A stretch of 64,000 bases of DNA. Origin: an uncultured Schlesneria sp. Its GTDB lineage: Bacteria > Planctomycetota > Planctomycetia > Planctomycetales > Planctomycetaceae. Under the pieces are notes generated by a model. The model had not been told where the DNA came from. It made no database searches and saw only the letters and a program-made list of their open reading frames with translations. This document shows positions 43,156-53,572 of this stretch, in pieces. The stretch spans positions 1 to 64,000 of the forward strand of contig CAIVEI010000065.1 of assembly GCA_903904835.1 (NCBI GenBank). Direction: 5' to 3'. Position numbers and translations under genes: made by a program. How positions within the stretch are numbered: position 1 is the stretch's first letter; each line of letters opens with the position of its first letter.

Positions 43156-44259
43156 TTAGAAGTCACCAACATTTTCGCTGCCGCTGATTGATCCCAACGC
43201 GCCCCAGACACCGTAGACACTTTGGCCGAAGGGGGTTGCACTGGTACCACCAGGAGGATTCGTCAGAGTCGGGTTTCCTGTATTGATGTTTTCGCTGATG
43301 AAACGAACAGTCCCGTCACCCATCAGCACCTGAACGCCGCCTGTGTGCAGGCTCGAAGGTTCATAAATCCCGTCTCTGTCATCACCACCATTTGAAGGAC
43401 AACTGATCTTGTTTGGACCAAGAATCGTTGTAATACCGGTATACGCGGGGGCTCCATCGGCCCAGCGGAGTCCACGCCACAGGGCTGGCGTATTGACCGT
43501 GCCTGGACCAAAAGCCGTCCCCTGGTCCGTGAAGCAGATCGCCGGATTTGCTGTCAAACTTCCTTGAGCGAATGCTTGGGAGATCGCGCCGTTCTTGATC
43601 GTGACGGCACCCGCTTTGGCTTTAATCATCTCGGCCATCGCAATCGTGTTACTCAAGCCGTCCGTGACGTCCCGAGTCGAATGGGTACCAGCGACGCTGT
43701 TGTTACCGCCGATGAACATGCCTCTCAAACCACGTCCGCCATTGCCATTCCATTGTGGTGTATGATCCCACACGGTATCGCCACGGACTGTGCCATAGTT
43801 TGTCCCTTTCAAAGTTCCCTGGACGCTGGAATCGCCATCGCTTGGGCACAGGTAGGCCGGAATTTTTGTCGTGGGAACAACGTGGGCGGTGTCCCAGGGG
43901 ACCCAATTGTTGGCGGAGTAGTTCGTTCCATTAACAGAAGCAGCAGTACCCCCGGATTGGCCCAGATTCCACAACGGGGCTTGATCGATGTAAGGAAGAA
44001 TTTGAACGTAGGTACTCTGACGGCGCCCACCAGGTCCGGCAGCCAGAAGTGATGACATGGGGAACACGCCAAACGTGTCGTGGTAGTTGAAGATCGCAAG
44101 ACCGAACTGCTTCAAGTTGTTCTTGCATTGTGTTCGGCGAGCCGCTTCTCGCGCCTGTTGAACTGCAGGCAGCAGCAATGCGATCAGAACTGCAATGATG
44201 GCGATGACCACCAGCAATTCAATCAAGGTAAACCCGCGCTTTCGACTTTGTTGACGCAT
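43156..44259 (-). CDS. DUF1559 prepilin-like protein
   Basis: A 367-residue DUF1559 protein. GGAGG lies 5 nt before the ATG at 44259. A very short basic leader (MRQQSRKR) is followed by the prepilin motif [17 protein letters not shown] and [18 protein letters not shown]. The C-terminal signature is [19 protein letters not shown]. It is presumably processed by a prepilin peptidase and assembled at or secreted to the surface. It precedes the transthyretin-like lipoprotein, a recurrent planctomycete pair. Confidence 0.93.
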   Translation of the reverse strand: MRQQSRKRGFTLIELLVVIAIIAVLIALLLPAVQQAREAARRTQCKNNLKQFGLAIFNYHDTFGVFPMSSLLAAGPGGRRQSTYVQILPYIDQAPLWNLGQSGGTAASVNGTNYSANNWVPWDTAHVVPTTKIPAYLCPSDGDSSVQGTLKGTNYGTVRGDTVWDHTPQWNGNGGRGLRGMFIGGNNSVAGTHSTRDVTDGLSNTIAMAEMIKAKAGAVTIKNGAISQAFAQGSLTANPAICFTDQGTAFGPGTVNTPALWRGLRWADGAPAYTGITTILGPNKISCPSNGGDDRDGIYEPSSLHTGGVQVLMGDGTVRFISENINTGNPTLTNPPGGTSATPFGQSVYGVWGALGSISGSENVGDF

Positions 44260-44707
44260 CTGACCTCCAAAACATGTAAAGAAAATGTGAATTCATTCCC
44301 GAAACTTCGGGAAACGAAACTTTATTTGTATCGCGTCGAATGAAGGTATGCAAACTAATTCAATATACTTTTCCGAAAGGAGTGAAGGTTGTTTAAAAAA
44401 AGTCCTTTCATTTTGTCATTTTGTCGGTAAGAAAACTGCACTCTCGAAATCTTGAGATACTGATTGCGGTCGTGTTATTCTCGAGAAAAAGGGATGGAAC
44501 GTATTGAATCTGTATCGAATCGCAACCGATTCCGTCGCAATCATCGGGGTTGAATCAAAACGATACGCAAATGTGCTAGTGCTTCGTTACAAAAAGTTGG
44601 TATTCGTGAAGATCGCGGTACGGGCCTCGCTCGCAACCAAACGGAAAGGTAAGGCTGCCGTGTTGAAGCGGGTGGAAAGATGGGATGTTTTGGTTGCTGG
44701 GGACGAT
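44260..44707. other. intergenic region between divergent genes
   Basis: This 448-nt region holds the promoters of the DUF1559 gene (minus) and the membrane protein at 44708 (plus). A frame open from 44504 lacks a ribosome site and resembles nothing, so I leave it non-coding. A/T-rich stretches lie near 44330-44480. Confidence 0.4.
44452..44481 (+). promoter_or_regulatory. possible sigma-70 promoter
   Basis: TTGAGA (44452-44457) and TATTCT (44476-44481) are separated by 18 nt. They face the membrane protein gene at 44708 and would give a leader of about 220 nt. Confidence 0.4.
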
Positions 44708-45199
44708 ATGATCGGAGAATTGCTCATTCGCTGGACGGCCAGATTGGCGGTTGCGTGTTATGTCGCCAGATTGGCTTTCGATGTCGAGCAGAAAGCGGAT
44801 GCCAATTGGCAGCAGTCAGCTCGCACGTGGTGGACGATCGGATGCTTTTTCTTTCTATCACATGTGATTGCTGCATTTCACTTTGAACATCACTGGAACC
44901 ATGCTGCCGCCTACGAAGCGACCGCAAAAAGAACGGCCGAAGTGACCGGCTGGAACTCGGGATTCGGCTTGTATATCAACGAGTCGTTTCTGGTCCTCTG
45001 GTTGACGGACACGCTTTACTGGTGGCAAGACCTTTCCTGGCCGCAGCATCGCCGAATTTACTGGACCGTCCAATCGGTTTTTGCATTCTTAATGCTTCAG
45101 GCAACCGCGATCTTCGGTCCGCCGTTTTGGATTCCTGTCGTGGTTCTGGTCATGGCATTCCTGTGGCTTCGGCCGTGGACAGGATGGTCCACGAGTTAA
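44708..45199 (+). CDS. small polytopic membrane protein
   Basis: A 163-residue protein of unknown family. The ATG at 44708, with GGGGA upstream, begins a protein with about four hydrophobic spans (ARLAVACYVARLAF, TIGCFFFLSHVIAAF, LYINESFLVLWLTDTLYWW, VFAFLMLQATAIFGPPFWIPVVVLVMAFLWL). His residues cluster near the second span (HVIAAFHFEHHWNHAAAYE), which could bind metal or heme. A longer frame from 44504 exists but its extra part lacks features. Confidence 0.6.
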   Translation: MIGELLIRWTARLAVACYVARLAFDVEQKADANWQQSARTWWTIGCFFFLSHVIAAFHFEHHWNHAAAYEATAKRTAEVTGWNSGFGLYINESFLVLWLTDTLYWWQDLSWPQHRRIYWTVQSVFAFLMLQATAIFGPPFWIPVVVLVMAFLWLRPWTGWSTS

Positions 45200-45309
45200 C
45201 GAAAACGTTTCCCGGCCCAGGTGATTGGTGGAACTCGAAAGCTTCAAATTCCACGGCGCGATCGCAAGGATCTGTCGATGACCACGGGTCGCCGTCAAAT
45301 CTCTGATCG

Positions 45310-46020
45310 TTAGTTTTTTGTTTCATTGGACCGGCCCTGTTCGTTCTCAGGTTCGTCAGGACGCCCGAAACGTAAGGGGAGCATTTGTTCGTAAAGTTTG
45401 AGAAGACGGCTCGCAAATTCTTTGTCTTCATCATCATCATCGGTGACCATTTCGATTGCAGCTTGATAATCGTTTTTTTGAGTCATGACCAAACCGCGGT
45501 TGAAGTAAGCTGCAGCCAACTTCGGATTGATTCGAATGGCCTCTGTGAAATTCCTTTGTGCCGTGTCGAAATTTCCATTCTTGAGCGCGAGGTTTCCTTC
45601 GTTGAATACTGTTTTCAGTTTGGCATACTCGTCATTCACTCGCTCCTGGGGAATTTCGCCGAACAGGACAATAAGAAGAAAGAACGAAACACAAACAAGT
45701 CCGGCAATGAGCGTTGCGATCGACCATTGTCGCTGGACGTGGTTAAAATGCTCGACACTTTTCCATCGTTTGTTTTGCCAAGCCAATTCGCGGCCGGTTA
45801 AACCAAGATAAATTGATAAGCAGAATCCGATACCAGGCAGTAAACTTAATAGTCCGATGTAGGTGTTGTTAAATACGGACCAGATCGGCGTGAGAAGTAA
45901 TCCGCCCCAACTCCAGCCAGCCACTCCCGGAGGAATTTTGCCATACTTCCTGCCGGATGTGTTCTTATCATCGTTTGCAGAGTCTATTTCGAGATTTAAT
46001 ACTTCCTTCGGCTGGCTCAT
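45310..46020 (-). CDS. membrane protein with C-terminal TPR repeats
   Basis: A 236-residue protein. The start at 46020 (MSQPKE) has AGAGGA upstream. The middle contains three hydrophobic stretches in a GGLLLTPIWSVFNNTYIGLLSLLPGIG context, then ATLIAGLVCVSFFLLIVLF, similar to small membrane proteins of the DUF2628 type. Residues ~135-200 form two TPRs (GNFDTAQRNFTEAIRINPKL, AAYFNRGLVMTQKNDYQAAI). The tail is acidic with a DDDDED run. Function unknown; probably an inner-membrane scaffold. Confidence 0.72.
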   Translation of the reverse strand: MSQPKEVLNLEIDSANDDKNTSGRKYGKIPPGVAGWSWGGLLLTPIWSVFNNTYIGLLSLLPGIGFCLSIYLGLTGRELAWQNKRWKSVEHFNHVQRQWSIATLIAGLVCVSFFLLIVLFGEIPQERVNDEYAKLKTVFNEGNLALKNGNFDTAQRNFTEAIRINPKLAAAYFNRGLVMTQKNDYQAAIEMVTDDDDEDKEFASRLLKLYEQMLPLRFGRPDEPENEQGRSNETKN

Positions 46021-46221
46021 CGTATGACGTCCTCTTCTTCTTTTGCACACTTTTCGCTAAGGGAAGGACAGCGCGCGAGTCTGCGCAGCTCAAGGAAAAC
46101 TCTAGGAAGGGCAAATTTTTCAACGCTCTCAGGTTTGCTTGGGAATCGAAAATCGCGTGGATGAGTCTCCGAAAGCCCTCGACCACTCGGATGGCGATTT
46201 CAACTTACAAGCTCGAAAGCA

Positions 46222-49095
46222 CTATAAAGATTCAAGGTCCAGCCAGTTATCGCCAACGGCAACGTCGACGACAAGTGGTACGTCCAATGACATCGCATGC
46301 TCCATCTCGTCTCGCACCACTTCGATCAGCGGCGTTAATTCCTGTGGAGGAACTTCGAAGACGAGTTCGTCGTGAATTTGTAGCAGCATTCTTGCCTGAT
46401 ACCCATGTCGTCTGAGGCTGGCGCGAAGGTTGATCATGGCCTGCTTGATCAGGTCGGCGGCAGACCCTTGAATGACCGTATTGATCGCCGTTCGTTCGGG
46501 CATATTCAGGTTCGGGCCGCGCTGCGGACGAATCCCCTCGATCGCTCGACGGCGACCGAGAATCGTCTTCGCAAACCCCGTTGAGCGGCATTCTGCCAGC
46601 GTGTCGTCGATGAATTGGTTGACGCCTGAATATTTCGCGAAATAGTCACTGATAAACTTCGTCGCGACGTCTTTATCGATGCCAAGCGCGGCAGCCAGCC
46701 CAAACGGGCTTTGGCCGTAAATCACCCCAAAGTTCACCGCTTTCGCCACCCGGCGCTGATCGGAACTGACTGCATCCAACGCAACACCAAAAACGTCGGC
46801 GGCAACGGCCGCATGAATATCAATTCCTCGCTCAAACGCCGCTTTCAGCGCTGCATCGGAACTGAAGTGTGCCAGGATTCGAAGTTCAATCTGCGAATAA
46901 TCGGCACAGACCAGCTTCCACCCGGGTTCACCCGGCACGAAGGCTCGACGGATCTGCCTTCCTTCGCTCGTCCGGATTGGAATGTTCTGAAGGTTTGGAT
47001 CACTGGAACTGAGTCGTCCGGTTGCCGCCACAACCTGGTTGAAGGAACAATGAATCCGGCTTGTTTCAGGATGGATTAGTTCTGGAAGTGCATCGAGATA
47101 AGTTCCCTTTAATTTCGATAACTGACGGTGTTCTGTGATCTTCGCGGGGAGCGGATGAATCAACGCCAGTTCTTCCAGCACTTCTTGATCGGTACTGGGA
47201 CCGGTTTGAGTCTTTCGGCGAACGGGAAGCATTTGTTCTTCGAATAAGACTTTGCGAAGCTGAATCGGCGAATCAATGTTGAACTCGTGCCCCGCCATCG
47301 AATAGATCTCGGCAATGGTCTGATTCAGACGATCGGTCACCGCGACGCTCTGTCGCTGCAATTCGTCCGCATCAACGCGAATCCCTGTTTGTTCCATCTC
47401 CGCCAGGATCGGGATCAACGGACGTTCCAGATTCCAATAGAGCTCGAATAAACCTTCCGACTTGAGTCGCTCTTCGAGCAGGTCCGCCAGTCGAAGCGAT
47501 AGGTCGGCATCTTCTGTGGCATACTCTGCCACTTTTTCGACCGGAATATCGACCATGTTCTTTTGTTGTTTACCTGTCCCGATTAAGGCAGAGATCGGGA
47601 TCGACTCGATTCCCAGATATTTTCCGATCAATACGTCCAGGCTGTGGGATCTCGCGCCGGCATCGAGCAGGTAATCGGCCACCATGGGGTCGAGGCCTAA
47701 TTGATCTCCGTCAAGCTGCAATTGAGCTCGACTCAAGACCGTCAGATCGTACTTGATGTTTTGATTGACGATCTGAACGGACGGGCTTTCGAGAATTGGA
47801 CGAAGGGTGTCAATGACTTTTTGTGGATCAAGAAGAGCGCTTCCCGCAGGCCCCCTGACAGGCAGGTAATAACCCATTCCCGCCAGCCAACTGAAGGCCC
47901 AACCGACGATGTCGGCTCGCATCGAATCGACATGGGTCGTCTCAAGATCAAGGCAAATTCGGGTCTGCCCCCGAAGCGATTCCATGAAGCCCGCGAATTT
48001 TTCTGGTGTGTCGACGATCTCCCAGACGCGATGGATTCGAGGTGGAAATTTTCCACTTGGTTCATCTTCTGGTATCGCTGCGGCGTCGCTCTGATCGCCG
48101 GTTGCAGTTTCTGCGGATTGGAGCGGAGGTTCCTCGGGAAGAGTCTCGTCGTCGTCGAACAGTGAAAGCTGCCCCTTTGACGCTGGTTTCGCTTTTTTTG
48201 CGGGAGGTTTCACTGTTGCAGTGGCCGCCGGAATCACAGGCGCAAACTGTCGCACATCTTCGATCAGACGGCGAAATCCAAATTTGCGAAACAATTCTTG
48301 CAGCGTTGTTACGTCGGGTTGCTGTCGGCGATGTCCTTCCCAATCGAATTCGATCGGAAGCTGCTGGTTCAGGCGGACAAGCTGACGGCTTAGATAGGCC
48401 TGATCGCTGAAATTCTTCAGGTTTTCCCGCAGCTTGGCTCCGCTTGCCTTATCGGAATTTGCCAGCACATTTTCCAGCGTCTCGAACGCCTGAAGCATTG
48501 CGGCGGCTTTCTTCGGTCCGACCAGCGGAACCCCCGGGACATTATCAACTGCGTCTCCGACCAATGACTGGAAATCGACGACTTGATCGGGTCGAATGCC
48601 CCAATCCAGCAACAGCCCTGCTTCATCGAGATACGTGTTTTTTCGGATGTTATAAATTTGGACCTGCGGGCCTAACAGTTGCCGGGCGTCCTTGTCACTG
48701 GTGACAATCCTGACGTGAAATCCCCGTTCGACCGCCTGCCGGGTGAGCGTCGCGATGACGTCGTCCGCTTCCCAGCCTGCCGATTCGATCAGCGGGATAT
48801 CGAATGCCTGAATCACTTCTTTTAGCAAGGAGATCTGTGGACGCAGGTCATCGGGCATCTCGGATCGATTGGCCTTGTACTCAGGGTAGATCGCGTCTCG
48901 TGTGCCGGGGCCAGGCGACTCCATCGCGCAGACCAGCCAGGTCGGTTTGTGGTCTTTGAGCAGTCCGATCAGATCACGGCTGAAGCCGAAAACAGCATTC
49001 GTCGGCAAACCTGCCGGACTGGTCATAGGGGGAATGCCGTGAAATACCTGAAACATCAACGAAAACGTGTCGATCAGGTAGACTGTGTCCGTCAT
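46222..49095 (-). CDS. polA: DNA polymerase I
   Basis: A 957-residue repair and Okazaki-processing polymerase. The N-terminal ~300 residues are the 5'-3' exonuclease ([42 protein letters not shown]). After an Ala/Lys/Pro linker at ~300-370 the 3'-5' proofreading domain retains its acidic residues ([23 protein letters not shown]). The polymerase domain has motif [10 protein letters not shown]-helix [16 protein letters not shown] and motif [11 protein letters not shown]. The O-helix keeps Phe, as in E. coli Pol I. Its ATG overlaps the stop of the upstream dehydratase gene (ATGA), so translation is coupled to a metabolic gene. Confidence 0.97.
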   Translation of the reverse strand: MTDTVYLIDTFSLMFQVFHGIPPMTSPAGLPTNAVFGFSRDLIGLLKDHKPTWLVCAMESPGPGTRDAIYPEYKANRSEMPDDLRPQISLLKEVIQAFDIPLIESAGWEADDVIATLTRQAVERGFHVRIVTSDKDARQLLGPQVQIYNIRKNTYLDEAGLLLDWGIRPDQVVDFQSLVGDAVDNVPGVPLVGPKKAAAMLQAFETLENVLANSDKASGAKLRENLKNFSDQAYLSRQLVRLNQQLPIEFDWEGHRRQQPDVTTLQELFRKFGFRRLIEDVRQFAPVIPAATATVKPPAKKAKPASKGQLSLFDDDETLPEEPPLQSAETATGDQSDAAAIPEDEPSGKFPPRIHRVWEIVDTPEKFAGFMESLRGQTRICLDLETTHVDSMRADIVGWAFSWLAGMGYYLPVRGPAGSALLDPQKVIDTLRPILESPSVQIVNQNIKYDLTVLSRAQLQLDGDQLGLDPMVADYLLDAGARSHSLDVLIGKYLGIESIPISALIGTGKQQKNMVDIPVEKVAEYATEDADLSLRLADLLEERLKSEGLFELYWNLERPLIPILAEMEQTGIRVDADELQRQSVAVTDRLNQTIAEIYSMAGHEFNIDSPIQLRKVLFEEQMLPVRRKTQTGPSTDQEVLEELALIHPLPAKITEHRQLSKLKGTYLDALPELIHPETSRIHCSFNQVVAATGRLSSSDPNLQNIPIRTSEGRQIRRAFVPGEPGWKLVCADYSQIELRILAHFSSDAALKAAFERGIDIHAAVAADVFGVALDAVSSDQRRVAKAVNFGVIYGQSPFGLAAALGIDKDVATKFISDYFAKYSGVNQFIDDTLAECRSTGFAKTILGRRRAIEGIRPQRGPNLNMPERTAINTVIQGSAADLIKQAMINLRASLRRHGYQARMLLQIHDELVFEVPPQELTPLIEVVRDEMEHAMSLDVPLVVDVAVGDNWLDLESL

Positions 49096-51143
49096 GTCAG
49101 TTTCGCCAATCCTGCTTCGAGCGCTTCTGCGATCTTATCAACGTCATAAACGCAACCGGCCCAGGTTCCGCCCCCAGCCCGTTGCAGCAAAGCCCACAGA
49201 CGAGTTTCCGGCGGCAGATTGGGGTCGCAATGAAGTGGCTGCGCAGGTTGACGATCCGCAAGAATCTTGGCACCTTGCTCCGGCGTAACTTCGTGACCGG
49301 GTGTTCCAATAAAATTCAAAGATCCTGTCAGGTTTCGCGTATCGATTTCGATCTGGATCAAATCGCCATCTCGCAGTTTTCCGATCGGGCCACCGTCAAG
49401 TGCCTCGGGCCCAACATGTCCAATACAGGCCCCCGTCGAAACACCCGAAAATCTGGCGTCAGTGATCAGGGCGACATGTTTTCCAAACGGCAGATACCGT
49501 AATGCCGATGTGATCTGGTAGGTTTCTTCCATGCCGCAGCCGAGAGGGCCACGACACATCAGCACAATGATGTCCCCTTCTTTGATCGGCGTCAGGTGAG
49601 CGGTGTCGGCACTTGCCGACGCGGCATCGACTTTCGCCGCAGGACTCGACTCTTTCGGCTGTCGCAGGGGGCGACCTTTGACCGCAGCAATGGCCGCCCG
49701 CTCAGACGTGAAAACGCGAGCAGGCCCTGTCTTCCGATATACGCCATCCGGATCAACGACACTTTTGTCGATCGCCGTGCTCTTAATGACAGATCCTTCA
49801 GGCGCAATGTTACCAATCGGGAATGTGACCGTACTTGTCAGCCCACGATCCCGAGCTGCCTTCGGGGACATGACGACCGTATCAGGGTCAACTCCGTCAC
49901 GAGCCAAAAGCAACTCACGCAACCGAGTTCGTCGTTCGGATCGTTCCCACCATTCGAGAACGTCACCCACGGAACGACCTGCAACAGTCATTGCGTCGAG
50001 CTTCAGCAGGCCCAGGGTCCGCAAATGAAGCATCAATTCGGGAACACCGCCCGCCAGGAAGAAGCGGACGGTTGGATGCCCGACAGGGCCGTTTGGCAAG
50101 CAATCGACCAGCCGAGGGACCTGACGGTTCAGCCGAATCCAATCTTCGACGGTCGGTCGAGTGAGGTTGGCTTCGAAGGCAATGGCGGGAATGTGCAGCA
50201 GCAGATTCGTTGAACCACCACAAGCGGCATGGACGACCATCGCATTGTGCAGCGCGTCTGGCGTCAGGACATCTCGAATGGTCTTGCCGAGACGTTCCAT
50301 CTCGACCACGGCGCGGGCCGAACGTCGGGCAATATCCAGCCAGATCGGCTGACCTGACGGCGAAAGGGCCGAATGGGGTAATGCCATCCCCAATGCTTCT
50401 GCCACGACCTGGGATGTTGCGGCTGTCCCCAGAAACTGGCAACCACCGCCAGGCGAACCACAGGCACGGCATCCCGCTTCGGCGGCTTCCTCAAGCGAGA
50501 TCTCACCATGAGAAAACCTCGCGCCGATGGTCTGGACCTTTCCGGCGTCTTCACCCGTTGCGGGTGGCAAAGTGACTCCGCCAGGAACAATGACACACGG
50601 AAGATTTTTTTGTGCGGCCAGAGCCAGCATCATCGCCGGTAAACCCTTATCGCACGTCGCGACACCGATGACTCCGCGTCGTGTTGGCAATGACCGGATT
50701 AATCGCTTCAGGACGACAGCGGCGTCGTTACGATAGGCCAGGCTATCCATCATCCCGACCGTCCCCTGCGTCCGGCCATCACAGGGGTCACTGACATAAG
50801 CTGCAAACGGAAGTGCTTCCAGTCGATCTAATTCTTCGGCAGCCGCTCGCATTAACAAGCCGACTTCGTAGTGACCTGTATGGTATCCCAGGGCAATCGG
50901 CTTGCCGTCTTCACCCCGAATTCCCCCTTGAGTACTGAGGATCAGAAACTGCTTGCGAAGAAGTTGCGAAGGGTTCCAGCCCATTCCCGCGTTTTGTGTC
51001 AGCCCAAATAAATCGCCGCTAGGGGCATTCAGCAGCATCTCTTCCGTCAGAGGAAGTGCTCCTTCCGGGCCGGCACCATTGGTGGTGACTTCCCACAACG
51101 TTGCATCGGAAGAATCAAGCAGTGAGTCGAGTGAACTGGTCAT
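49092..51143 (-). CDS. IlvD/Edd-family dehydratase, YjhG/YagF type
   Basis: A 683-residue iron-sulfur dehydratase. It resembles the YjhG/YagF branch (D-xylonate and related aldonate dehydratases), for example the opening [29 protein letters not shown]. Candidate cluster cysteines are in [21 protein letters not shown] and [12 protein letters not shown]; the C-terminal half contains [11 protein letters not shown] and TDARFSG. It would dehydrate a sugar acid to a 2-keto-3-deoxy acid in the cytoplasm. It is probably not the branched-chain IlvD, which is shorter. The ATG at 51143 gives full length. The stop overlaps the polA start by 4 nt. Confidence 0.85.
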   Translation of the reverse strand: MTSSLDSLLDSSDATLWEVTTNGAGPEGALPLTEEMLLNAPSGDLFGLTQNAGMGWNPSQLLRKQFLILSTQGGIRGEDGKPIALGYHTGHYEVGLLMRAAAEELDRLEALPFAAYVSDPCDGRTQGTVGMMDSLAYRNDAAVVLKRLIRSLPTRRGVIGVATCDKGLPAMMLALAAQKNLPCVIVPGGVTLPPATGEDAGKVQTIGARFSHGEISLEEAAEAGCRACGSPGGGCQFLGTAATSQVVAEALGMALPHSALSPSGQPIWLDIARRSARAVVEMERLGKTIRDVLTPDALHNAMVVHAACGGSTNLLLHIPAIAFEANLTRPTVEDWIRLNRQVPRLVDCLPNGPVGHPTVRFFLAGGVPELMLHLRTLGLLKLDAMTVAGRSVGDVLEWWERSERRTRLRELLLARDGVDPDTVVMSPKAARDRGLTSTVTFPIGNIAPEGSVIKSTAIDKSVVDPDGVYRKTGPARVFTSERAAIAAVKGRPLRQPKESSPAAKVDAASASADTAHLTPIKEGDIIVLMCRGPLGCGMEETYQITSALRYLPFGKHVALITDARFSGVSTGACIGHVGPEALDGGPIGKLRDGDLIQIEIDTRNLTGSLNFIGTPGHEVTPEQGAKILADRQPAQPLHCDPNLPPETRLWALLQRAGGGTWAGCVYDVDKIAEALEAGLAKLT

Positions 51144-51188
51144 GGATTATCCAGCGTCCTATGGAAAATCGGGCCGTCAAAACAAACA

Positions 51189-51214
51189 GCCCGGCGGTGA
51201 TCGAGCCGTCGGGC
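51189..51214 (-). terminator. Rho-independent terminator
   Basis: GCCCGGCGG pairs with CCGTCGGGC (one mismatch) around 8 nt, and the minus strand continues TGTTTGTTTT. It sits 43 nt past the stop of the 128-residue gene and before the dehydratase start, so it isolates the dehydratase-polA pair. Confidence 0.65.
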
Positions 51215-51257
51215 CATCAGATTCATATCAATGTTTCACGATACGTCGCAAGCGAAC

Positions 51258-51644
51258 TTACGCAACAATCGGTGTTTCCCACTTGAAGAGCGTCTCATCA
51301 AGTGTGACCACTTTGACCATGTCTTTCTTGCCTTCGGCCGGGGTCATTTCGTAGCCGCCGGAACTCAGTTCTTTCGCGTGATCTGATTCTTTCGCCACCA
51401 TGGCGTCATCGGGAATCGCTCGCCACCAATGCAAATGCGGCCAATCGCGCTGCACGGCGGCGAGACACGTCATGAGCGTACGTCCTCCCGCTCCCGGTTT
51501 AAAACCTGCTCGTGTCGCAACTTCAGTGAATGTTGCCAGTTTATTGAGACGCTTTAGTTCAAACAGCGCTTCGGCAACACCTTCAGCTCGTACTGATGCC
51601 ACAATCTTCTCCTCATTCTCTTTGCTGTCCAGACGCTGTGTCAT
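51258..51644 (-). CDS. small protein, possibly alkyltransferase-like winged-helix fold
   Basis: A 128-residue protein. Its centre (FTEVATRAGFKPGAGGRTLMTCLAA, then LHWWRAIPDD) resembles the DNA-binding half of O6-alkylguanine alkyltransferases and ATL proteins, in which a helix-turn-helix is followed by a PWHRV-like segment. The Cys-containing PCHR motif is absent, so if the match is real it would be a non-catalytic ATL-like sensor of alkylated bases. I am unsure of the match. A start at 51644 or a TTG at 51668 is possible; no clear ribosome site is present. Confidence 0.6.
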   Translation of the reverse strand: MTQRLDSKENEEKIVASVRAEGVAEALFELKRLNKLATFTEVATRAGFKPGAGGRTLMTCLAAVQRDWPHLHWWRAIPDDAMVAKESDHAKELSSGGYEMTPAEGKKDMVKVVTLDETLFKWETPIVA

Positions 51645-51847
51645 TTCCGGCGTTGGGATGCGACCCAAGTTGGTTCAAGCGTCTGCAGCAAGCCCCTCGA
51701 ACTTGCTCCAGGCGAGTAGCGCATTCTCTCATGAGTCCGCTTGCCGCCTGACAATCTCATCATTAGTGTGATTCAAAGGTACTCGAATCGAGAAGTCGGA
51801 ACAACCCTTGATTCGCACCAGTACTTCCGACCCGTTAAACGACGAAA

Positions 51848-52396
51848 ATGGAGAACCCCCCATTGTCCCAGTCACATCACCACCATGATCACGATCATGA
51901 TGCCGACGGAATGTGTCAACCACGTTTAGATCCATCTTCGTTGACTGATTACAGCAGCGACGGAATCCGATTTCGTTTTCCATCAACCTGGGAGCTGAGT
52001 GAAGAATCGAGCGGCGACGAAACGACGATCTCTGTGCAGAGTGACGGAACTTCGTTTTGGACGATCGTTTTGTTCAAGTCACGCCCCGATCCCGAAGCGG
52101 TCCTGGACACGGTCGTCGCGGCGTTCGAACAAGACTATGAAGAGGTTGATGTTTTGACCGCCGTCAGCAGCCTGTGCGGTTTGCCGTCGCTCGGTCGGGA
52201 TCTGGATTTCGTGTGCTACGACCTGTTGAACTCGGCAACCCTGCGTGCCTTCCAGACGAGCAACCAGACAGTGCTGGTCATGTTTCAGGGAACCGATCAC
52301 GAACTGGAGACGACAAGAATTCAATTGGAATCCATTTCGGCCAGCCTCGAATGTGACGATGAAAACGACGAGGGGTGGATTGACGACGAAGAGTGA
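51848..52396 (+). CDS. small protein with His/Asp-rich N-terminus
   Basis: A 182-residue protein of unknown function. The first 20 residues contain SHHHHDHDHDADG, a probable metal-binding tail. The remainder (IRFRFPSTWELSEE, TSFWTIVLFKSRPDPEAVLDTVV, LRAFQTSNQTVLVMFQG) resembles the PsbP-like/DUF1795 fold of small alpha-beta proteins, which I offer tentatively. The C-terminus is very acidic (DDENDEGWIDDEE). No signal peptide is present, so it is probably cytoplasmic. A start at 51908 would remove the His-rich tail. Confidence 0.6.
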   Translation: MENPPLSQSHHHHDHDHDADGMCQPRLDPSSLTDYSSDGIRFRFPSTWELSEESSGDETTISVQSDGTSFWTIVLFKSRPDPEAVLDTVVAAFEQDYEEVDVLTAVSSLCGLPSLGRDLDFVCYDLLNSATLRAFQTSNQTVLVMFQGTDHELETTRIQLESISASLECDDENDEGWIDDEE

Positions 52397-52437
52397 TGAC
52401 AATCGATTGTGGAATGCAAACAATTATCAAACCCGTT

Positions 52438-52467
52438 TTGACGAAGCATCACGTTTGCCTCTATAAT
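52438..52467 (+). promoter_or_regulatory. strong sigma-70-type promoter
   Basis: TTGACG (52438-52443), an 18-nt spacer and a perfect TATAAT (52462-52467) face the TPR-mog operon. Transcription would start near 52474, giving a leader of about 140 nt before the ATG at 52613. Confidence 0.75.
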
Positions 52468-52612
52468 TGCCCGCTCGCAAAGACGACCGGGGCGACAACC
52501 CTGGTATCCAGGCAAGTCGCTGAATATGTCGCGAAGATCAGCTTTTGAAGTCGCGTTCAAAGTTGCGGTAATTTCCGAACGCCAGGGATCGGATGACACG
52601 AGGTGCTTCAAG

Positions 52613-53572
52613 ATGAGCAAAGCCAACGTTGATGCCCTTTGCAAGCTCGCGAGTAGTTGCCTGGAAATGGATCAGGTGAAGCAGGCCAAAGAGCTTTACG
52701 AAAAAGCGATTGAGGCCGAGATTGATTGTGCGGATGCCCATCAGGGTTTGGCCACAATTGCGTATCTCGATGCTGACTATCCGACTGCCGCATCCCATTA
52801 CCTGAAACTGACGTTGTTACAGCCGATGGAGGCACGCCACCTCACCAATCTTGGTGCAATTCACAATTTCATGGGCGATTACGCACACGCTGCAGAAGTA
52901 TTGCGCAAGGCGATTACCAAAGACAAACGAAGTGCTGAAGCCTATTACAATCTGGGAATCGCTCAGCGGAAACTCAAACAATCACAGATGGCCATGTCGG
53001 CCTACCGCGAAGCGATTCGGCTGAATCCCAAAATGGCAGAAGCCTACCAGAATCTGGCCAATCTTTACGTCGAATCGGCCAACATGCCAATGGCAATCCT
53101 GAACTTTAAGAAGGCGATCGAATCGCAACCCGATCTCGAAAAGGCTCATGTTGGACTACAAAAGGCCGAGGCGGCTTCAAATCAATCCAAAAAGGTTTTC
53201 AACCCGTTTGGGCCACTTGTCCAGTCACAGTCCCAGCAAGTGAACTCGCCCGTCACGATGGTAAGAGAATTGTCCGACGCCGAACGATATGACGATCGGC
53301 AAGAGGTTAAGCATCTCGCTGACGAAATCGAACGGCTTTCGAAGGAGGGTCTTGAATTCCTCAAAAAGACACTTGAACCTGCGATTCTCGAGTTACAGAG
53401 AACAATGGCAGAAGGCTCAAAGGCTCAGGTGCCGCTCGTCGATGTTGCCGAGGTCTACCAATCCGCCGCGAACCAGTGGGTCGAACACCGCAAGACTGTG
53501 AGACGTAAGGTTCTTGAACTGCGTGCCCATGAAGAACTGATCAACGCACCCGAAGTGAATCTCGAATCATGA
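52613..53572 (+). CDS. TPR repeat protein
   Basis: A 319-residue cytoplasmic protein made of about five TPR units in its first 190 residues (QAKELYEKAIEAEIDCADAH, AEVLRKAITKDKRSAEAYYN, AMSAYREAIRLNPKMAEAYQ, AILNFKKAIESQPDLEKAHV). A helical, probably coiled-coil C-terminus follows. The ATG at 52613 has GAGG upstream; one at 52526 is in frame but lacks a site. It probably mediates protein contacts. Its stop overlaps the mog start by 4 nt (ATGA), tying it to molybdenum-cofactor synthesis. Confidence 0.85.
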   Translation: MSKANVDALCKLASSCLEMDQVKQAKELYEKAIEAEIDCADAHQGLATIAYLDADYPTAASHYLKLTLLQPMEARHLTNLGAIHNFMGDYAHAAEVLRKAITKDKRSAEAYYNLGIAQRKLKQSQMAMSAYREAIRLNPKMAEAYQNLANLYVESANMPMAILNFKKAIESQPDLEKAHVGLQKAEAASNQSKKVFNPFGPLVQSQSQQVNSPVTMVRELSDAERYDDRQEVKHLADEIERLSKEGLEFLKKTLEPAILELQRTMAEGSKAQVPLVDVAEVYQSAANQWVEHRKTVRRKVLELRAHEELINAPEVNLES

